10,678 nt of DNA from the NCBI GenBank assembly GCA_012838875.1, contig DUOL01000043.1:1-10678 (forward strand), read 5' to 3'. The notes below the pieces were generated by a model that did no database searches, was not told the DNA's origin, and saw only the letters and a list, made by a program, of their open reading frames with translations. The translations under genes were made by a program, and so were the position numbers. Each line of letters opens with the position of its first letter. The stretch's first letter is position 1. Positions 1 through 7,225 of this stretch are shown one piece after another. The stretch comes from Bacteroidales bacterium (GTDB lineage Bacteria; Bacteroidota; Bacteroidia; Bacteroidales; WCHB1-69).

Positions 1-25
1 AAAAGCGAGCTTGTAAGCTCTTTTT
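1..25 (+). terminator. Rho-independent terminator-like hairpin at the left edge
   Basis: GAGCTT (7-12) and AAGCTC (15-20) are exact inverted repeats around a 2-base centre, and five T residues follow at 21-25. An A-rich stretch precedes the stem, so on the minus strand the hairpin also runs into GCTTTT and could work weakly in both directions. The most likely role is to end a plus-strand transcript entering from the left, but no upstream gene is visible. The tiny loop means the real stem probably opens by a base pair or two. Confidence 0.5.
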
Positions 26-110
26 GCCGCCTTGCGTCCCCACGGCTTGTGCCCGCGGACTTGGAACCGGGCGCCGACCCGTGAGCGCCAGCGAACGGGG
101 CACGCCCTAA
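26..110. other. GC-rich, self-complementary block (candidate structured RNA or dispersed element)
   Basis: Bases 26-106 are about 76% G+C (62 of 81 by hand count), against an AT-rich background everywhere else. Several pairings are visible. GCGTCCCC (34-41) pairs with GGGG-C-ACGC (97-105) with one bulged base and closes the whole block. GGCGC (70-74) pairs with GCGCC (85-89). GCCCG (51-55) pairs with CGGGC (68-72), which excludes the previous stem, so two alternative folds are possible. The minus strand begins with GGGCGTGCCCC, which resembles GC-rich intergenic sequence I recall from Bacteroidota genomes, but this is unverified memory. Plus-strand frame 3 is open from 3 to a TAA at 108, but the Cys/Pro/Arg/Gly-rich product looks non-coding. 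Strand and function are not established. Confidence 0.45.
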
Positions 111-227
111 TTAAAAACATAATTATTATTACCCTTATAAAAGATAGAAATTTGGAAAATATTCTCTTTAATTATTGAAACAGGAGTTTTACACTTAAAA
201 GGAGATAAAGGTATTGGATAATTTTTG

Positions 228-235
228 TATTTTTG
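228..235 (+). promoter_or_regulatory. Bacteroidota -7 box upstream of tig
   Basis: TATTTTTG matches the TAnnTTTG -7 consensus of the Bacteroidota housekeeping sigma factor. It would start transcription near 240, giving a leader of about 30 bases before the tig ATG. No TTTG is found at the expected -33 spacing; the nearest TTG (214-216) is too close. The remaining sequence between 111 and 270 is AT-rich and shows no other feature I can support. Confidence 0.5.
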
Positions 236-270
236 CAAACTAAATTTTTAAAAATAAATTCGTTAAGTAT

Positions 271-1758
271 ATGGACATTAGAGTAGAAAAAAGCTCAGAA
301 CTTACACATGAAGTAAGTATTGAAATTACCAAAGAGGATTATTCGGAAAAAGTTGAGACCGCTTTAAAAAAGCAGAAAAGAAATGCTATTATACCCGGAT
401 TTCGTCCCGGGAATGCCCCAATGGGTATGATTAAGAAAATGTATGAAAAAGGGCTGATTGTAGACGAAATTGATAAAATTCTTAGCGAAAGTATACATAA
501 ATATATTGAAGAGAATGAATTAAAAACTATCGGAAATCCTCTTCCGCTTGATGAAAAGACTAAAATGGACATCGACAATAGAGAGGAACCGTTTGTTTTT
601 GCTTTTGAAATCGGGCTTGAACCTCAATTTGAGATTAACTACGAAGAACTGCCTACTCTCCCCTATTTTGAAATTGAAGCGAGCGAAGAGGAAATTGATA
701 ACTATATTCAAGAATTACGTAGAAAATTCGGTCAATATACCAACCCCGACGAAATTGCAGAAGGCGATTTTATTTCGGTAAAACATAATGAGAAAGATAG
801 ACTTTTAATTTTTGATAAGCTGAGTAAAACAGGAAAAGAGCTTTTTCTTGGGAAAAAAATTAATGATGAACTTACCGTTGATTTAGCTCAACTTTTTGAA
901 GTTAAAAAGGATCTTGCTCAATTTCTAGATGTTAAAGAGGAAGAACTTCCTGAAAAAATGAATGACACCGTTTTAAAAATTATTAACATTATTCGAAATA
1001 CCTTAGCTGAAATAAATGAGGAGTTTTTTAATAAAGCTTTCCCTAATCAGTCAATAAAAACAGAAGAGGAGTTGAAAGGATTGGCGGCGACAGAGATTGA
1101 AAAACAGTGGGCAACGCATAGAGATAGAATATTTATGACCGACTGTATCAATTTACTATTGGATAATCTGCAGATTAACCTTCCCGAAGATTTTCTCAAA
1201 CGCACCATTCTACTTGGAAATAAAGAACTTACGCCCGAAAAAATAGAGCAAGAATTTGACGGTTATAAACGTTCCTTTAAATGGCAATTGATTGAAAACA
1301 AGATAGTTATAGATAATAAAATTCACGTTAGCCACGAAGAGATTAAAGACTTTGTACGCGATTTTTACATTAAAAACTATTTTTCTAATTTTAATCTTGA
1401 AGAGGCAAAAGAGCAAATTGATACTATTGTTCAAAATGCTTTACAAAAGCAAGAGGACGTGAAAAACATCTATGACCAGCTCTATGACCAGAAAATTATG
1501 GAAGTTTTAGTAAAGAATATGAAATTAGATAAAAAGAGCGGGACTTTCCAAGATTTTATAGAGGCAAAGAACAAGAAAGAAGAAGACGAGAAAGGTAACA
1601 AGAAAGAGAGTAAGGCTTCAAAAGCTACTGCAACTAAAGCTACAAAGACGACTAAAAGCACTACTGCCAAAGCAACAACTAAAAGTACTCCAAAAACAAC
1701 CGCTAAAACCACGAAAGCAACGAAAAAGGATGTAGAGAATGATAAACCTGAAAATTAA
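271..1758 (+). CDS. tig: Trigger factor, ribosome-associated chaperone
   Basis: Trigger factor docks at the ribosomal exit tunnel and shields nascent chains. The N-terminal ribosome-binding domain (about residues 1-145) carries the signature loop GFRPGNAP (residues 43-50). The central region (about 150-245), where the FKBP-type prolyl isomerase domain normally lies, starts with the usual EGDF-like turn, but I see no clear FKBP core, so isomerase activity may be reduced. The helical C-terminal chaperone arms fill about 250-440. The protein then ends in an unusual Lys/Thr/Ala-rich low-complexity tail (about residues 444-495), making it longer than the typical 430-450 residues. It is the first gene of a tig-clpP-clpX cluster, 21 bases before clpP. 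The ATG at 271 suits both the domain start and the TAnnTTTG box upstream. Confidence 0.95.
   Translation: MDIRVEKSSELTHEVSIEITKEDYSEKVETALKKQKRNAIIPGFRPGNAPMGMIKKMYEKGLIVDEIDKILSESIHKYIEENELKTIGNPLPLDEKTKMDIDNREEPFVFAFEIGLEPQFEINYEELPTLPYFEIEASEEEIDNYIQELRRKFGQYTNPDEIAEGDFISVKHNEKDRLLIFDKLSKTGKELFLGKKINDELTVDLAQLFEVKKDLAQFLDVKEEELPEKMNDTVLKIINIIRNTLAEINEEFFNKAFPNQSIKTEEELKGLAATEIEKQWATHRDRIFMTDCINLLLDNLQINLPEDFLKRTILLGNKELTPEKIEQEFDGYKRSFKWQLIENKIVIDNKIHVSHEEIKDFVRDFYIKNYFSNFNLEEAKEQIDTIVQNALQKQEDVKNIYDQLYDQKIMEVLVKNMKLDKKSGTFQDFIEAKNKKEEDEKGNKKESKASKATATKATKTTKSTTAKATTKSTPKTTAKTTKATKKDVENDKPEN
1600..1755 (+). repeat. Degenerate Lys-Thr-Ala codon repeats encoding the tig tail
   Basis: This part of tig is built from variations on AAA, ACT, ACA and GCT codons, giving repeated KAT, KTT and KST units in the protein. 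The tail is strongly basic until the last dozen residues, where it turns acidic and polar (DVENDKPEN). Such tails are probably disordered. The repeats are imperfect, so this is not a simple slippage tract. Confidence 0.6.
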
Positions 1759-1779
1759 TTTTAATAAATATAAACAATT

Positions 1780-2454
1780 ATGATATCTAATGAGTTTTAT
1801 AAATATGCCACGCGGCATTTAGGTATCGGCAGTGCTCGTTTAGACCAATATTCGCGTATTGCCAATGACTACATCACACCTTACATTATCGAAGAGCGTC
1901 CGATGAACATTACGCAACTGGACGTTTTTTCAAGATTGATGAAAGATAGAATTATTTTTCTCGGTGTTCCGATTTACTCTGATGTAGCTAACATTATTCA
2001 GGCACAATTGCTCTTTTTGGAGTCGCAAGATCCTGACCGTGATATTCAAATTTACATGAATACGCCTGGGGGTAGCATTTATGCCGGATTGGGAATTTAC
2101 GATACGATGCAGTATGTAAAACCCGAAATTTCAACTATTTGTACCGGTATAGCAGCTTCTATGGGTGCGGTTTTATTAACGGCCGGAACAAAAGAAAAAC
2201 GCTTTGCCCTTCCGCACGCACGTGTCATGATTCACCAACCTATGGGAAGTACGCAAGGACAAGCGTCCGACATCGAAATTGAAGCTCGTGAAATTCAAAA
2301 ACTGAAAAAAGAACTTTACGAAATTATAGCCTCCCATTCAGGAAAAACTTACGAAGAAGTGTGGAAAGATAGCGACCGCGACTATTGGATGACAGCTGCG
2401 GAAGCTAAAGAGTACGGCATGATAGACGAAGTTTTAAAAACGGAGAGAAAATAA
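1780..2454 (+). CDS. clpP: ATP-dependent Clp protease proteolytic subunit
   Basis: ClpP forms a barrel of two heptameric rings that degrades proteins unfolded and fed in by ClpX. The 224-residue product is close to full family length. The serine-protease triad is complete: Ser127 in GIAASMGA, His152 in MIHQPMG and Asp201 in RDYWMTAAEA. The 25 and 49 residue spacings equal those in the E. coli enzyme. The oxyanion-hole region NTPGGSI (residues 94-100) is present. The N-terminal 30 or so residues are probably a propeptide removed by self-cleavage, as in other ClpP proteins. It starts at an ATG 21 bases after tig and ends three bases before clpX, so the three genes are very likely co-transcribed. 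Confidence 0.97.
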   Translation: MISNEFYKYATRHLGIGSARLDQYSRIANDYITPYIIEERPMNITQLDVFSRLMKDRIIFLGVPIYSDVANIIQAQLLFLESQDPDRDIQIYMNTPGGSIYAGLGIYDTMQYVKPEISTICTGIAASMGAVLLTAGTKEKRFALPHARVMIHQPMGSTQGQASDIEIEAREIQKLKKELYEIIASHSGKTYEEVWKDSDRDYWMTAAEAKEYGMIDEVLKTERK

Positions 2455-2457
2455 CGA

Positions 2458-3693
2458 ATGGCGAAAGAAAAAAGAAAAGGCATTTGTAATTTTTGCGGCG
2501 AATTTTCATCGCTTGATAAACTATTTTTTGAAGGAATTGATGCCGCTATATGTGAAAATTGTGTTACACATGCCCATGAGATTATCACAGAATTTAATCA
2601 ACAAAAAGCGGCTGAAAGTTCTTTAGATTTTCAAGATTTTGTATTGATTAAGCCCCAAGAACTCAAAGAGAAATTAGATGAGTATGTTATTGGGCAAGAT
2701 GAAGCCAAAAAGGTGATTGCTGTCGCCGTGTATAATCATTACAAACGTATTTCCTCTAAAAAAAAGGCAAAAGATGAAGTCGATATTGAGAAATCGAATA
2801 TTATTTTAGTTGGAGAAACGGGCACGGGGAAAACACTTATTGCTCAAACAATTGCAAAACTTCTTGACCTTCCGTTTTGTATTGCCGATGCGACTGTCTT
2901 TACGGAAGCAGGCTACGTAGGCGAAGACGTTGAAAGTATTCTCACACGACTTCTTCAAGCTGCCGACTATAACGTTAAAAAGGCAGAAATGGGAATCGTT
3001 TTTATTGATGAGATTGATAAAATTGCTCGAAAAAGCATGGCAAATCCTTCAATTACACGCGATGTTTCCGGTGAGGGCGTGCAACAATCGTTGTTAAAAC
3101 TACTGGAAGGCACGGTAGTCAATGTTCCACCACAAGGAGGACGCAAGCACCCCGAACAAAAATTTGTCACTGTTGATACTAAAAACATCCTCTTTATTGC
3201 AAGCGGAGCCTTCAATGATATGGATAAGATTATCGCTGAAAGAATGAATACAAACGTCATCGGCTATAATACGAAGCGAAATGTCATTGATAATAAAAAT
3301 ATTATGCAGTATATCTCTGCACAAGATTTAAAGACATTTGGTCTCATTCCTGAATTGTGCGGCAGATTTCCGGTTGTTACTTATCTTAACGCCTTGGATA
3401 GAGATGCCTTGAAGAGAATATTAGTAGAACCGAAAAATGCACTAATTAAACAGTATATACACCTCTTGCACCTTGACGGCATAGCACTAACATTTTCTAA
3501 CGATGCTTTAGATTATATTGTTGACAAAGCAATAGAATTGAAATTGGGAGCACGCGGACTTCGTTCTATAATAGAAAAAATTATGACTGACTTAATGTAC
3601 GAAGCACCGACCTCCGGCAAGAAAAAGATAAATATTAGCAAAAAATATGCACAAGAAAAGTTTGAAAGTTCTATTTTTGAATTTTTGAAATAA
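2458..3693 (+). CDS. clpX: ClpX, AAA+ unfoldase of the ClpXP protease
   Basis: ClpX recognises tagged or native substrates, unfolds them with ATP and passes them into ClpP. The 411-residue protein has the N-terminal zinc-binding domain with four cysteines (Cys10, Cys13, Cys32, Cys35). Walker A is GETGTGKT (119-126), the pore loop GYVGEDVE is at 152-159, and Walker B is VFIDEID (181-187). IPELCGRF (297-304) carries the arginine-finger position, and GARGLRS (364-370) is the sensor-2 motif. The ClpP-contact tripeptide appears as IGY (268-270) rather than the textbook IGF; ClpP docking is still expected. The ATG lies three bases after the clpP stop. A strong hairpin directly after the stop codon ends the operon. 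In related genomes I recall recQ following clpX; here a Fic gene on the opposite strand takes that place. Confidence 0.97.
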   Translation: MAKEKRKGICNFCGEFSSLDKLFFEGIDAAICENCVTHAHEIITEFNQQKAAESSLDFQDFVLIKPQELKEKLDEYVIGQDEAKKVIAVAVYNHYKRISSKKKAKDEVDIEKSNIILVGETGTGKTLIAQTIAKLLDLPFCIADATVFTEAGYVGEDVESILTRLLQAADYNVKKAEMGIVFIDEIDKIARKSMANPSITRDVSGEGVQQSLLKLLEGTVVNVPPQGGRKHPEQKFVTVDTKNILFIASGAFNDMDKIIAERMNTNVIGYNTKRNVIDNKNIMQYISAQDLKTFGLIPELCGRFPVVTYLNALDRDALKRILVEPKNALIKQYIHLLHLDGIALTFSNDALDYIVDKAIELKLGARGLRSIIEKIMTDLMYEAPTSGKKKINISKKYAQEKFESSIFEFLK

Positions 3694-3732
3694 GAAATTA
3701 GGGGAAATTCTCCTCTAATTTCCCCTAATTTC
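3694..3732. terminator. Perfect 16-bp hairpin between convergent clpX and fic (repeat copy A)
   Basis: The left arm (3694-3709, core ATTAGGGGAAATT) and right arm (3717-3732) are exact reverse complements around a 7-base loop. The stem begins immediately after the clpX stop codon and is followed on the plus strand by TTTTATTTT, so it makes a convincing clpX terminator. The right arm is also coding: it supplies the last codons of fic on the minus strand (KEIRGN), and the fic stop codon lies at the loop edge. In the fic direction the stem is followed by a less T-rich stretch, so termination there is less certain. A near copy lies upstream of fic (see 5072-5116). Confidence 0.75.
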
Positions 3733-3741
3733 TTTTATTTT
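3697..3741. repeat. Direct repeat flanking fic, 3' copy (A)
   Basis: These 45 bases match 5072-5116 at 41 of 45 positions in the same orientation; I aligned them by eye. The four differences lie in the loop (two adjacent bases) and just outside the right arm (two). The pair therefore brackets the whole fic gene. The conserved unit is a hairpin with ATTAGGGG and CCCCTAAT arms. It may be a dispersed terminator-like palindrome, a recombination site or a duplicated operator. Confidence 0.75.
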
Positions 3742-5028
3742 CTCCTCAAAATTTTCAGCTTTAATGTAGCCAAGTTGTCGTTGATTGATATTTATTTCTC
3801 TCATAAAACCCAATGAAACAAGCTGTTGCAAATCATTGCGGGTAGTTTTGACAGAAACATTAAAGAGCGATATCAACTCTTTTGCCGTAAAGATTGATTT
3901 TGGTTTTTCGGTCAAAATTTTCAAAATTTGTGCTTGCCGTTCATTGATTTTCGGTATCTCTTTAAAATAAAGCAAATCACTTTGCTCTCTTATTTTTCGT
4001 TCCAAATAGAGTTTCAGCTCTTCAAACGCCTTATACATAGCTTCTAAATTGTACTGAATAAAATAAGAAAGGTCATTTTCATCATTTTCCGTATAAAGAA
4101 AGGCTGTTTCGTACTTTTTCTTACTACGATGAATAATTCTCGAAATGGAAAGGTATTCTGTCAACCAATACCCTTTTTTTATCATATACCAATAAAATAA
4201 TGAACGAGCCGTTCTCCCGTTTCCATCTACAAACGGATGTATATAGGCAATCATAAAGTGAATTATAATACCTTTTATGATGGGATGAATGAAAAACTTC
4301 TCATTATCATTATTAATAAAATCGGATAATTGGGCTATCCAATCTTCTATTTCCTTATGGGCTGGCGGTGTGTGCGCTATTTCTCCCGTTATATTGTCCA
4401 TCACCATAATATCGTCCGTAGTGCGAAACCGCCCCTCATATTCCGTATTGACAAGCGTTTTGTGTGTAATCAGTTGCTGAATCTCTTTTAACAACTCTAC
4501 CGAAAAGTTTTGCGACTGATTATCAACTAAATATCGGATTGTAGCATAGTTGTTATAAATCATTTGCTGTCCTCTGTTTTGAGGTTTAAGCTGTTTCCTT
4601 AGCATATCCTTTGCCACTTTCCGTGTTGTGGAAGCTCCTTCCATTTGACTTGAGGCAATCGCTTCTTCCATTATGGAATTGACTAAATAAAACTTTTTAT
4701 CTTTTTCCGGAATAATTCCCTGTGTTCCCAAAGTGCCACCGAGATTGAAATCCAACAGATGCAGAAGCTCTTGCATTTTGCCGGTTACTGAAAAACTAAA
4801 GGTACTTTTTCCCAATATAACCCGTTTAGCCATCGAATCCCGTTTTATTTTGACAGCATACCACAATGTAGCGGGGTCCACTCCGGCTGGGGCTTTATAC
4901 TTTACATTATCCCAATAAAGATACTTACTATTGATTCTATGAAACAAAGCATCGTACTCTGAATTAGTAACTATTTTCCACAGAACCTTTGTATTTATCT
5001 TATTTAGAGCCGGTGGTTTTTCAATCAT
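3715..5028 (-). CDS. Fic family protein, class II AMP-transferase with C-terminal winged helix
   Basis: Fic enzymes usually transfer AMP from ATP to a hydroxyl side chain of a target protein. The catalytic motif HPFVDGNGRTAR (residues 264-275) is intact, with His264 as the expected catalytic base. The inhibitory motif of class II enzymes, S-x-x-x-E-G, is present N-terminally at 126-131 (SSQMEG), so activity should be self-restrained by Glu130. The flap that positions the target is near GRFRTTDDIMV (199-209). Residues about 364-425 form a predicted winged helix (TAKELISLFNVSVKTTRNDL region), common in this subfamily and suited to DNA binding. At 437 residues it looks complete. The ATG at 5028 lies about 20 bases after a perfect TATCTTTG box. 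Its last codons are formed by one copy of a hairpin repeat, and the other copy overlaps its promoter region, suggesting autoregulation. The target is unknown. Confidence 0.92.
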   Translation of the reverse strand: MIEKPPALNKINTKVLWKIVTNSEYDALFHRINSKYLYWDNVKYKAPAGVDPATLWYAVKIKRDSMAKRVILGKSTFSFSVTGKMQELLHLLDFNLGGTLGTQGIIPEKDKKFYLVNSIMEEAIASSQMEGASTTRKVAKDMLRKQLKPQNRGQQMIYNNYATIRYLVDNQSQNFSVELLKEIQQLITHKTLVNTEYEGRFRTTDDIMVMDNITGEIAHTPPAHKEIEDWIAQLSDFINNDNEKFFIHPIIKGIIIHFMIAYIHPFVDGNGRTARSLFYWYMIKKGYWLTEYLSISRIIHRSKKKYETAFLYTENDENDLSYFIQYNLEAMYKAFEELKLYLERKIREQSDLLYFKEIPKINERQAQILKILTEKPKSIFTAKELISLFNVSVKTTRNDLQQLVSLGFMREININQRQLGYIKAENFEEKIKEIRGN

Positions 5029-5048
5029 ATTCTCACTTTATTAAAATG

Positions 5049-5056
5049 CAAAGATA
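5049..5056 (-). promoter_or_regulatory. -7 promoter box of fic
   Basis: On the minus strand this reads TATCTTTG, a full match to TAnnTTTG. Transcription would start near 5043, leaving a leader of about 15 bases before the ATG at 5028. The -33 region, about 20 bases further upstream, falls in the left arm of the inverted repeat at 5072-5104, where TTTCCCC stands in place of TTTG. Confidence 0.65.
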
Positions 5057-5071
5057 ATATAATATTTTTAT

Positions 5072-5116
5072 ATTAGGGGAAATTTCCCTCTAATTTCCCC
5101 TAATTTCCTCTATTTT
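5072..5116. repeat. Direct repeat flanking fic, 5' copy (B); candidate operator
   Basis: This is the second copy of the 45-base repeat, 41 of 45 identical to 3697-3741. Its arms ATTAGGGGAAATT (5072-5084) and AATTTCCCCTAAT (5092-5104) are exact reverse complements around a 7-base loop. Unlike copy A, it also contains a perfect 12-base palindrome, GGGAAATTTCCC (5077-5088). That palindrome covers the expected -33 region of the fic promoter, which is where a repressor site would be effective. As a terminator for the porin gene read leftward it would be poor, because no T-run follows on that strand. The rest of 5117-5236 shows no feature I can support. Confidence 0.7.
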
Positions 5117-5236
5117 TTTAATAAATGCCCGATTTTCTGTTTTTTGGGGGCTGTTAACACTCCTTCTCAAAACGAAAATACTCTCGCAAAGAGATTGTTA
5201 CAAGATTAAAGATTAATTTCCGGTTAAAAGGAGTTC

Positions 5237-7150
5237 TTAATCGTAAAAACGCCAATTAATTCCTAAAACATACCCACGTCCTTGCATGGGATAGTTAGGA
5301 GTAGTGAAATAGTTATAACCCATTAAGCCCGACAGAGCATGTGAAAGACGAAAATAAAACTGAATACGCTGCACCTTAAAATTAATATAAGAATCAAAAT
5401 AGAAATAGTTCCCGATAAAATTCTTCTCTTGATAATAGAATTGGTGTAGCAGCGGATAATAACCATTAGCAAAGTAATTTGTGTTATACATCATGTCCAC
5501 ACCGAGTTGCAGTTGCATTTTATTTTGAAATAGACGAAAAACATAAAAAATAGTAGATTTTCCCGCAAATAGTGGAACAGGAATATATTTATTATCCGAA
5601 TGTTGTAGCCATGCATTTATGTCAAATCCGAAATTTTTGATACGAACCGGTAAAAAGAGTTGAAATTGCATAACAGACGCATACTTGTCGATAAGAAGCG
5701 GATTGTAATTATTATCTAAAATCAACCTGTTTTTAAGCATAAAATAGTTTACAGACACCCTATAATTACCATATTGCCAATAAGTTGATAACTTTAAAAC
5801 ATTCTCCTTCTTCCATGTAGTGTCCCAACGATTATGATTACCTTGATAATAGCTATAAATATAATCGGGAGCAAACCGATAAAATTGGGCGTTAAGCCCG
5901 ATTAAATGTGCTTTTTTTCTATTCAGGTACCACTTTGCCGTTGCCTCTGCTATCGCATCATTATGATTATAATCCGAAAAGGCATAAGATAATTTAGCAA
6001 AAATATCAACAACTGAAAAAAGTCGAATATGAGTAGAGCCAAAGAGAGTAAAATTATGTCCGAAATATTGATGCGGTTCCGTCTCCGTATATTCGTGTCG
6101 TAGCCCGCCCGAAAAATGAATGAAATAGGGATTATTTGACACCTCGCGATAAGGCTTGTAAGACGTCCACTGAATAGTATTTATGAAAGTTTGAAAACTA
6201 ATGGAATCTGCCGTGGAATCCGCAGAACTGTAAAATAGATAACGATAATAGAGAGAATCAGGCTGTATGTCCGTGTAACGACTTGTTACATTTTTATATT
6301 GAAACGTGTGAGAAATTGTCCCAAGATAATGACTCTTCTTCGATTTTTTTGTTTTAAGTTGCAAATTTACATACTGATGAAAAAGAAAATCATGCGACTG
6401 CAAATTATTAAATGCATAATATAATTTCATATTATACCCCTGCAAATTAGTGGTCATCTGATCTTTAAAATTATCCATATCGTACAACCCGCCATTCTCC
6501 TCAATTCTGAAACGATTATAGATGTAACTAGCTCTAAATCCGTAAATTTCAGAGGGCAACTCATAATGTAAAGTGAAATCACCTATTATATTTCCATTTT
6601 TTTGGTGTGGATAATAGCCTTCGTTTAAATAGCCGTTCAAATTAAAAATAGCAGTAATATTTCTGAATTTTTGAGCATGCGTTGCCGCAAATTTATTTTC
6701 AGACGGAATCCCGAAAGTGTAATGAATCTTTGTAAACGAAGTTTTAAGTCGATAAAAAGCTATATCCTTTTGCGTTTTATAGTAAAGAGGATAAGGAAAT
6801 TGGAAATAAGAAAAACCGACATCGCGAGTAAAATCAAAATTGATAGATTGATGAGCCTGTCCTCCGATTCCCAACGATTGATATAAATTATTCGTATTTA
6901 ATAAAGGGTCAAAACGACTTCCCTCTACAACAGAAGTATCAATCGGAATGAATTTTAGAAAATTAATAAAAAGCGGATCTAAATAGGCATAATCGACCGG
7001 CATATACGCAGGAGAAGTCGAAGAAACCGTATCATTTGCCGAATTTGTGCTATTTTCTTGAGCAAATGCCTGATTAAAAAATACAAGCAAACAAATTGAA
7101 ATAATGTATTTCCCTAATAAACAATCACTTATACACTTTTTCATTTTCAT
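5237..7150 (-). CDS. Outer-membrane putative porin (PF14121-like)
   Basis: The 637-residue product begins with a signal peptide: a basic start, a hydrophobic stretch around residues 14-28, and a likely cut after AFA (28-30). The mature part is rich in aromatic residues and in alternating polar/hydrophobic strands such as GFRASYIYNRFRIEEN, and it ends in GINWRFYD, as expected for an outer-membrane beta barrel. The segment with FDFTRDVGFSYFQFPYP and the later THAQKFRNITAIFNLNG pattern resemble the Bacteroidota putative porin family PF14121; this is recognised by pattern, not by search. The substrate is unknown. A second ATG lies two codons downstream (7144), so the exact start is uncertain. It is divergent from the acyltransferase-like gene, sharing a 75-base gap; the best -7 candidate is an imperfect TAATTTAG (7163-7170, minus). 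Confidence 0.8.
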   Translation of the reverse strand: MKMKKCISDCLLGKYIISICLLVFFNQAFAQENSTNSANDTVSSTSPAYMPVDYAYLDPLFINFLKFIPIDTSVVEGSRFDPLLNTNNLYQSLGIGGQAHQSINFDFTRDVGFSYFQFPYPLYYKTQKDIAFYRLKTSFTKIHYTFGIPSENKFAATHAQKFRNITAIFNLNGYLNEGYYPHQKNGNIIGDFTLHYELPSEIYGFRASYIYNRFRIEENGGLYDMDNFKDQMTTNLQGYNMKLYYAFNNLQSHDFLFHQYVNLQLKTKKSKKSHYLGTISHTFQYKNVTSRYTDIQPDSLYYRYLFYSSADSTADSISFQTFINTIQWTSYKPYREVSNNPYFIHFSGGLRHEYTETEPHQYFGHNFTLFGSTHIRLFSVVDIFAKLSYAFSDYNHNDAIAEATAKWYLNRKKAHLIGLNAQFYRFAPDYIYSYYQGNHNRWDTTWKKENVLKLSTYWQYGNYRVSVNYFMLKNRLILDNNYNPLLIDKYASVMQFQLFLPVRIKNFGFDINAWLQHSDNKYIPVPLFAGKSTIFYVFRLFQNKMQLQLGVDMMYNTNYFANGYYPLLHQFYYQEKNFIGNYFYFDSYINFKVQRIQFYFRLSHALSGLMGYNYFTTPNYPMQGRGYVLGINWRFYD

Positions 7151-7225
7151 CTTTTCAATTTGCTAAATTACACATATTTTACTTTTTTTGTACTTTAATT
7201 TTTTATTTTTTCAATTTTATTGATT

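Noticed and set aside
3..110. Open frame of 35 codons through the GC-rich block ending in TAA, as the end of a gene entering from the left.
   Set aside because: The product (rich in Cys, Pro, Arg and Gly) resembles no protein I know, two frames are open in part simply because GC-rich sequence has few stops, and the frame passes straight through a terminator hairpin.
1482..1818. Minus-strand frames rich in Val, Leu, Phe and Ser antisense to the end of tig, looking like membrane proteins.
   Set aside because: They are the complement of the Lys/Thr/Ala repeat codons of tig; they have no promoter and no recognisable domain.
2967..3324. Minus-strand frames of 74 and 97 codons inside clpX.
   Set aside because: clpX is complete with all its motifs on the plus strand, and the antisense products have no sensible features.
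3694..5116. The two hairpin repeats as units of a CRISPR array or as ends of an insertion sequence.
   Set aside because: Only two copies exist, with over 1.3 kb and a complete fic gene between them, no spacer pattern, and no transposase; the repeats are in direct orientation and not an inverted pair of element ends.
5159..5234. Inverted repeat ACTCCTT/AAGGAGT downstream of the porin gene as a terminator.
   Set aside because: The arms are only 7 bases and more than 60 bases apart with no T-run.
6671..6886. Plus-strand frame of 71 codons inside the porin gene.
   Set aside because: It is antisense to a well-supported long gene, very basic in composition, and has no start signal.
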